Source of the DNA: Ignavibacteria bacterium
GTDB lineage: Bacteria > Bacteroidota > Ignavibacteria > OLB7
Length of the DNA stretch: 64,000 bases
Direction of reading: 5' to 3'
NCBI GenBank assembly: GCA_020635205.1
Contig: JACKAE010000001.1
Span: forward strand, 806,001-870,000
This document shows, one piece after another, positions 62,733 through 64,000 of the stretch (positions are counted from its first letter, which is position 1; the number at the start of each line of letters is the position of its first letter). Under the pieces are notes generated by a model. The model had not been told where the DNA came from and made no database searches. It worked only from the letters and a program-made list of their open reading frames with translations. A program made the translations under genes and the position numbers.

Positions 62733-64000
62733 CTACTCTCTCGTCTTCAACACCTCGATCAAGTCGAGTTGAAAGATGCGGCGGCGAACGAGAAATCCAC
62801 TTATCAGGGCTGCCCCGAGGGTGACGAGTGTTGCGAAGGCAATTGTCTTTGCACTCATCACTAAGGGGAAGCGGAACAGGTCGGACTCGAATCCTTTAAC
62901 CAGTCCTAACAGCATTAACCACCCGAGACCGTAGCCGAGGGGGAGGGCAAGGAGCGTTAGCACAGCCTGCTCTCCGAGAAGATAGAATGTCACCTCACCT
63001 TTGCGGAAGCCGAGGACGCGAAGGCTTGCCAGTTCACGTCCCCGCTCGGAGAGGGAGATACGGGCACTGTTGTAGAGAACGCCAATGGCGATAACGCAGG
63101 CGAAGAAAATCATCACGATTCGGGAGATGTTCTGGCTCTGCGCCACGGTCTCGTTAAAGCTGTTGAGCGCAGCGCGGCGGAATGTAGCTCCAGAGATAGC
63201 CGGAGTTTTCTTCACTGCCTCGTTGAATTCATCCTCCATTTTCTGGTCTATCCTCAAGTAGGCTCCACTAATGCTTCCCCCTTCTTCGAGAATGTTCTGA
63301 AGCTCACCCGCATCTACGTATGCGTTGAGTCCTACAAACTCTTCGATAAACCGGCTAACCACGATTTTGCGCACCTTCTGGTTCCCCTCGAGAATTTCCA
63401 CTCGTACCGTATCCCCCGGCATTGCACCAACCGCTTCTCCAAGCTGGCGAGTTACCATCATGCCGGTGATCGGAACATCTTGCACCTTCCCATCCATATC
63501 CATAATGCGTCGCAGTTCTCCCCCCGGTTCCACACCACTGATTCCTACCCGTTTGCTCCTGTGTCCGAAGGAGAGTGTGGCTGGCACGGCTCTGAACGGC
63601 TCAGCATAGAGGACGCCGGGAAGGGAGAGGAGATCATATCGAGCGCGTGAAGGTCGCGGGTTTGTGAAGACAACTGTGGCATCCTCACGTTGCGCTCCCT
63701 CAAACTGGAAATTTGTGAGCACGTCGATTGCGTCGGCGGAGTAGCGCCCAACAATCAGAATGGCAACGGAGAGTGCGATGCCGAAGGTGGAGAGGAGTGC
63801 CTTCATTGGATTGCGCTCTAAGCTCCGCAAAATCATCCGGGAGCTTGTGGAGAGAAGTTTCTGGAAACCAATCCGCTCTATGAGACCCGGCTTGAAGCGA
63901 GCTGGTGCTTCCGGACGCATTGCCTCGGCAGGGGGGAGTTTGATTGCACTCCGAACTGCGGAGATTGCGCCGATTAAGGCAGAGCCACCGCTGATGAGCA
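62733..64000 (-). CDS. FtsX/MacB-type ABC transporter permease, 5' part cut by window end
   Basis: The frame is open to the window edge, and the residues before the first visible Met (SAVRSAIKLPPAEAMRPEAP) form the usual end of a first FtsX module, so the start lies beyond 64000. The visible part has a membrane helix (ALLSTFGIALSVAILIVGRY), a large periplasmic MacB-like domain (about 70-270), and three C-terminal helices (IVMIFFACVIAIGVLYNSAR, VLTLLALPLGYGLGWLMLLG, IAFATLVTLGAALISGFLV) with the ELASLRVLGFRKGE motif between. It works with the HlyD-like adaptor downstream; the ATPase gene is probably beyond the window. Confidence 0.92.
   Translation of the reverse strand, partial: LISGGSALIGAISAVRSAIKLPPAEAMRPEAPARFKPGLIERIGFQKLLSTSSRMILRSLERNPMKALLSTFGIALSVAILIVGRYSADAIDVLTNFQFEGAQREDATVVFTNPRPSRARYDLLSLPGVLYAEPFRAVPATLSFGHRSKRVGISGVEPGGELRRIMDMDGKVQDVPITGMMVTRQLGEAVGAMPGDTVRVEILEGNQKVRKIVVSRFIEEFVGLNAYVDAGELQNILEEGGSISGAYLRIDQKMEDEFNEAVKKTPAISGATFRRAALNSFNETVAQSQNISRIVMIFFACVIAIGVLYNSARISLSERGRELASLRVLGFRKGEVTFYLLGEQAVLTLLALPLGYGLGWLMLLGLVKGFESDLFRFPLVMSAKTIAFATLVTLGAALISGFLVRRRIFQLDLIEVLKTRE

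Overview
The window looks like the chromosome of a Gram-negative member of the Bacteroidota/Chlorobiota superphylum, probably near Ignavibacteria or Candidatus Kapabacteria. This is inferred from eight secreted proteins with type IX secretion (T9SS) C-terminal sorting domains, lipoproteins, outer-membrane barrels and many ECF sigma factors. No rRNA or ordinary tRNA gene, CRISPR array, prophage or transposase was recognised. Genes lie on both strands in short operons, often closed by strong hairpin terminators.

Layout. 1-5.8 kb: three minus-strand envelope or sensor proteins (TPR/NHL membrane protein, OmpA-like protein, T9SS protein). 6-14.5 kb: ECF sigma factor, membrane anti-sigma candidate, large T9SS protein, multiheme cytochrome c with a T9SS tail, and a TPR protein with an internal 26-34-residue repeat whose decayed copies continue into non-coding DNA. 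14.6-28.3 kb: L,D-transpeptidase-like lipoprotein, QEGLA-motif peptidase plus glutathione-synthetase-like ATP-grasp, three more sigma factors with partners, a T9SS sortilin-like protein and two duplicated META lipoproteins.

28.5-35.4 kb is the most interesting region. A structured RNA of unknown class is followed by a small ubiquitin-like (beta-grasp) protein, a frameshifted SEC-C zinc-motif gene, a Ro60/Rsr-like protein (TROVE plus vWA), a single-cysteine protein of unknown function, a ThiF/E1-like enzyme and the RNA ligase RtcB. Around the Ro60 gene are five paralogous Y-RNA-like genes, one upstream and four downstream. They share a terminal stem that covaries in sequence, a conserved asymmetric internal loop, a second stem and the motif CATACATACT. 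They differ in their tRNA-like inserts: two carry T-arm, acceptor-like hairpin and D-arm in permuted order, as in bacterial YrlA, and two carry arms in normal tRNA order. The locus reads as an RNA-surveillance/repair system (Ro60, Y RNAs, RtcB) joined to a ubiquitin-like activation pathway.

35.5-64 kb: DUF559 nuclease-like protein, two rhodaneses, an HD hydrolase, a DUF3160 T9SS protein, another sigma factor with an anti-sigma/outer-membrane-barrel fusion, moaA, a PPC-domain protein, pstS, pfkA, a Tat-type Rieske protein with a T9SS tail, an M3 peptidase, GNAT and alpha/beta-hydrolase genes, two paralogous beta-propeller T9SS proteins, a methionine operon (metY, osmC-like, metX, hom) behind a candidate attenuator leader, and an ABC-type efflux permease/adaptor pair cut by the window end.

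Two sigma factor genes (23958 and 42700) are each followed by a protein with an N-terminal anti-sigma-like segment, one inner-membrane helix, a long low-complexity linker and a C-terminal outer-membrane barrel. Each could span both membranes and signal envelope state directly to its sigma factor.
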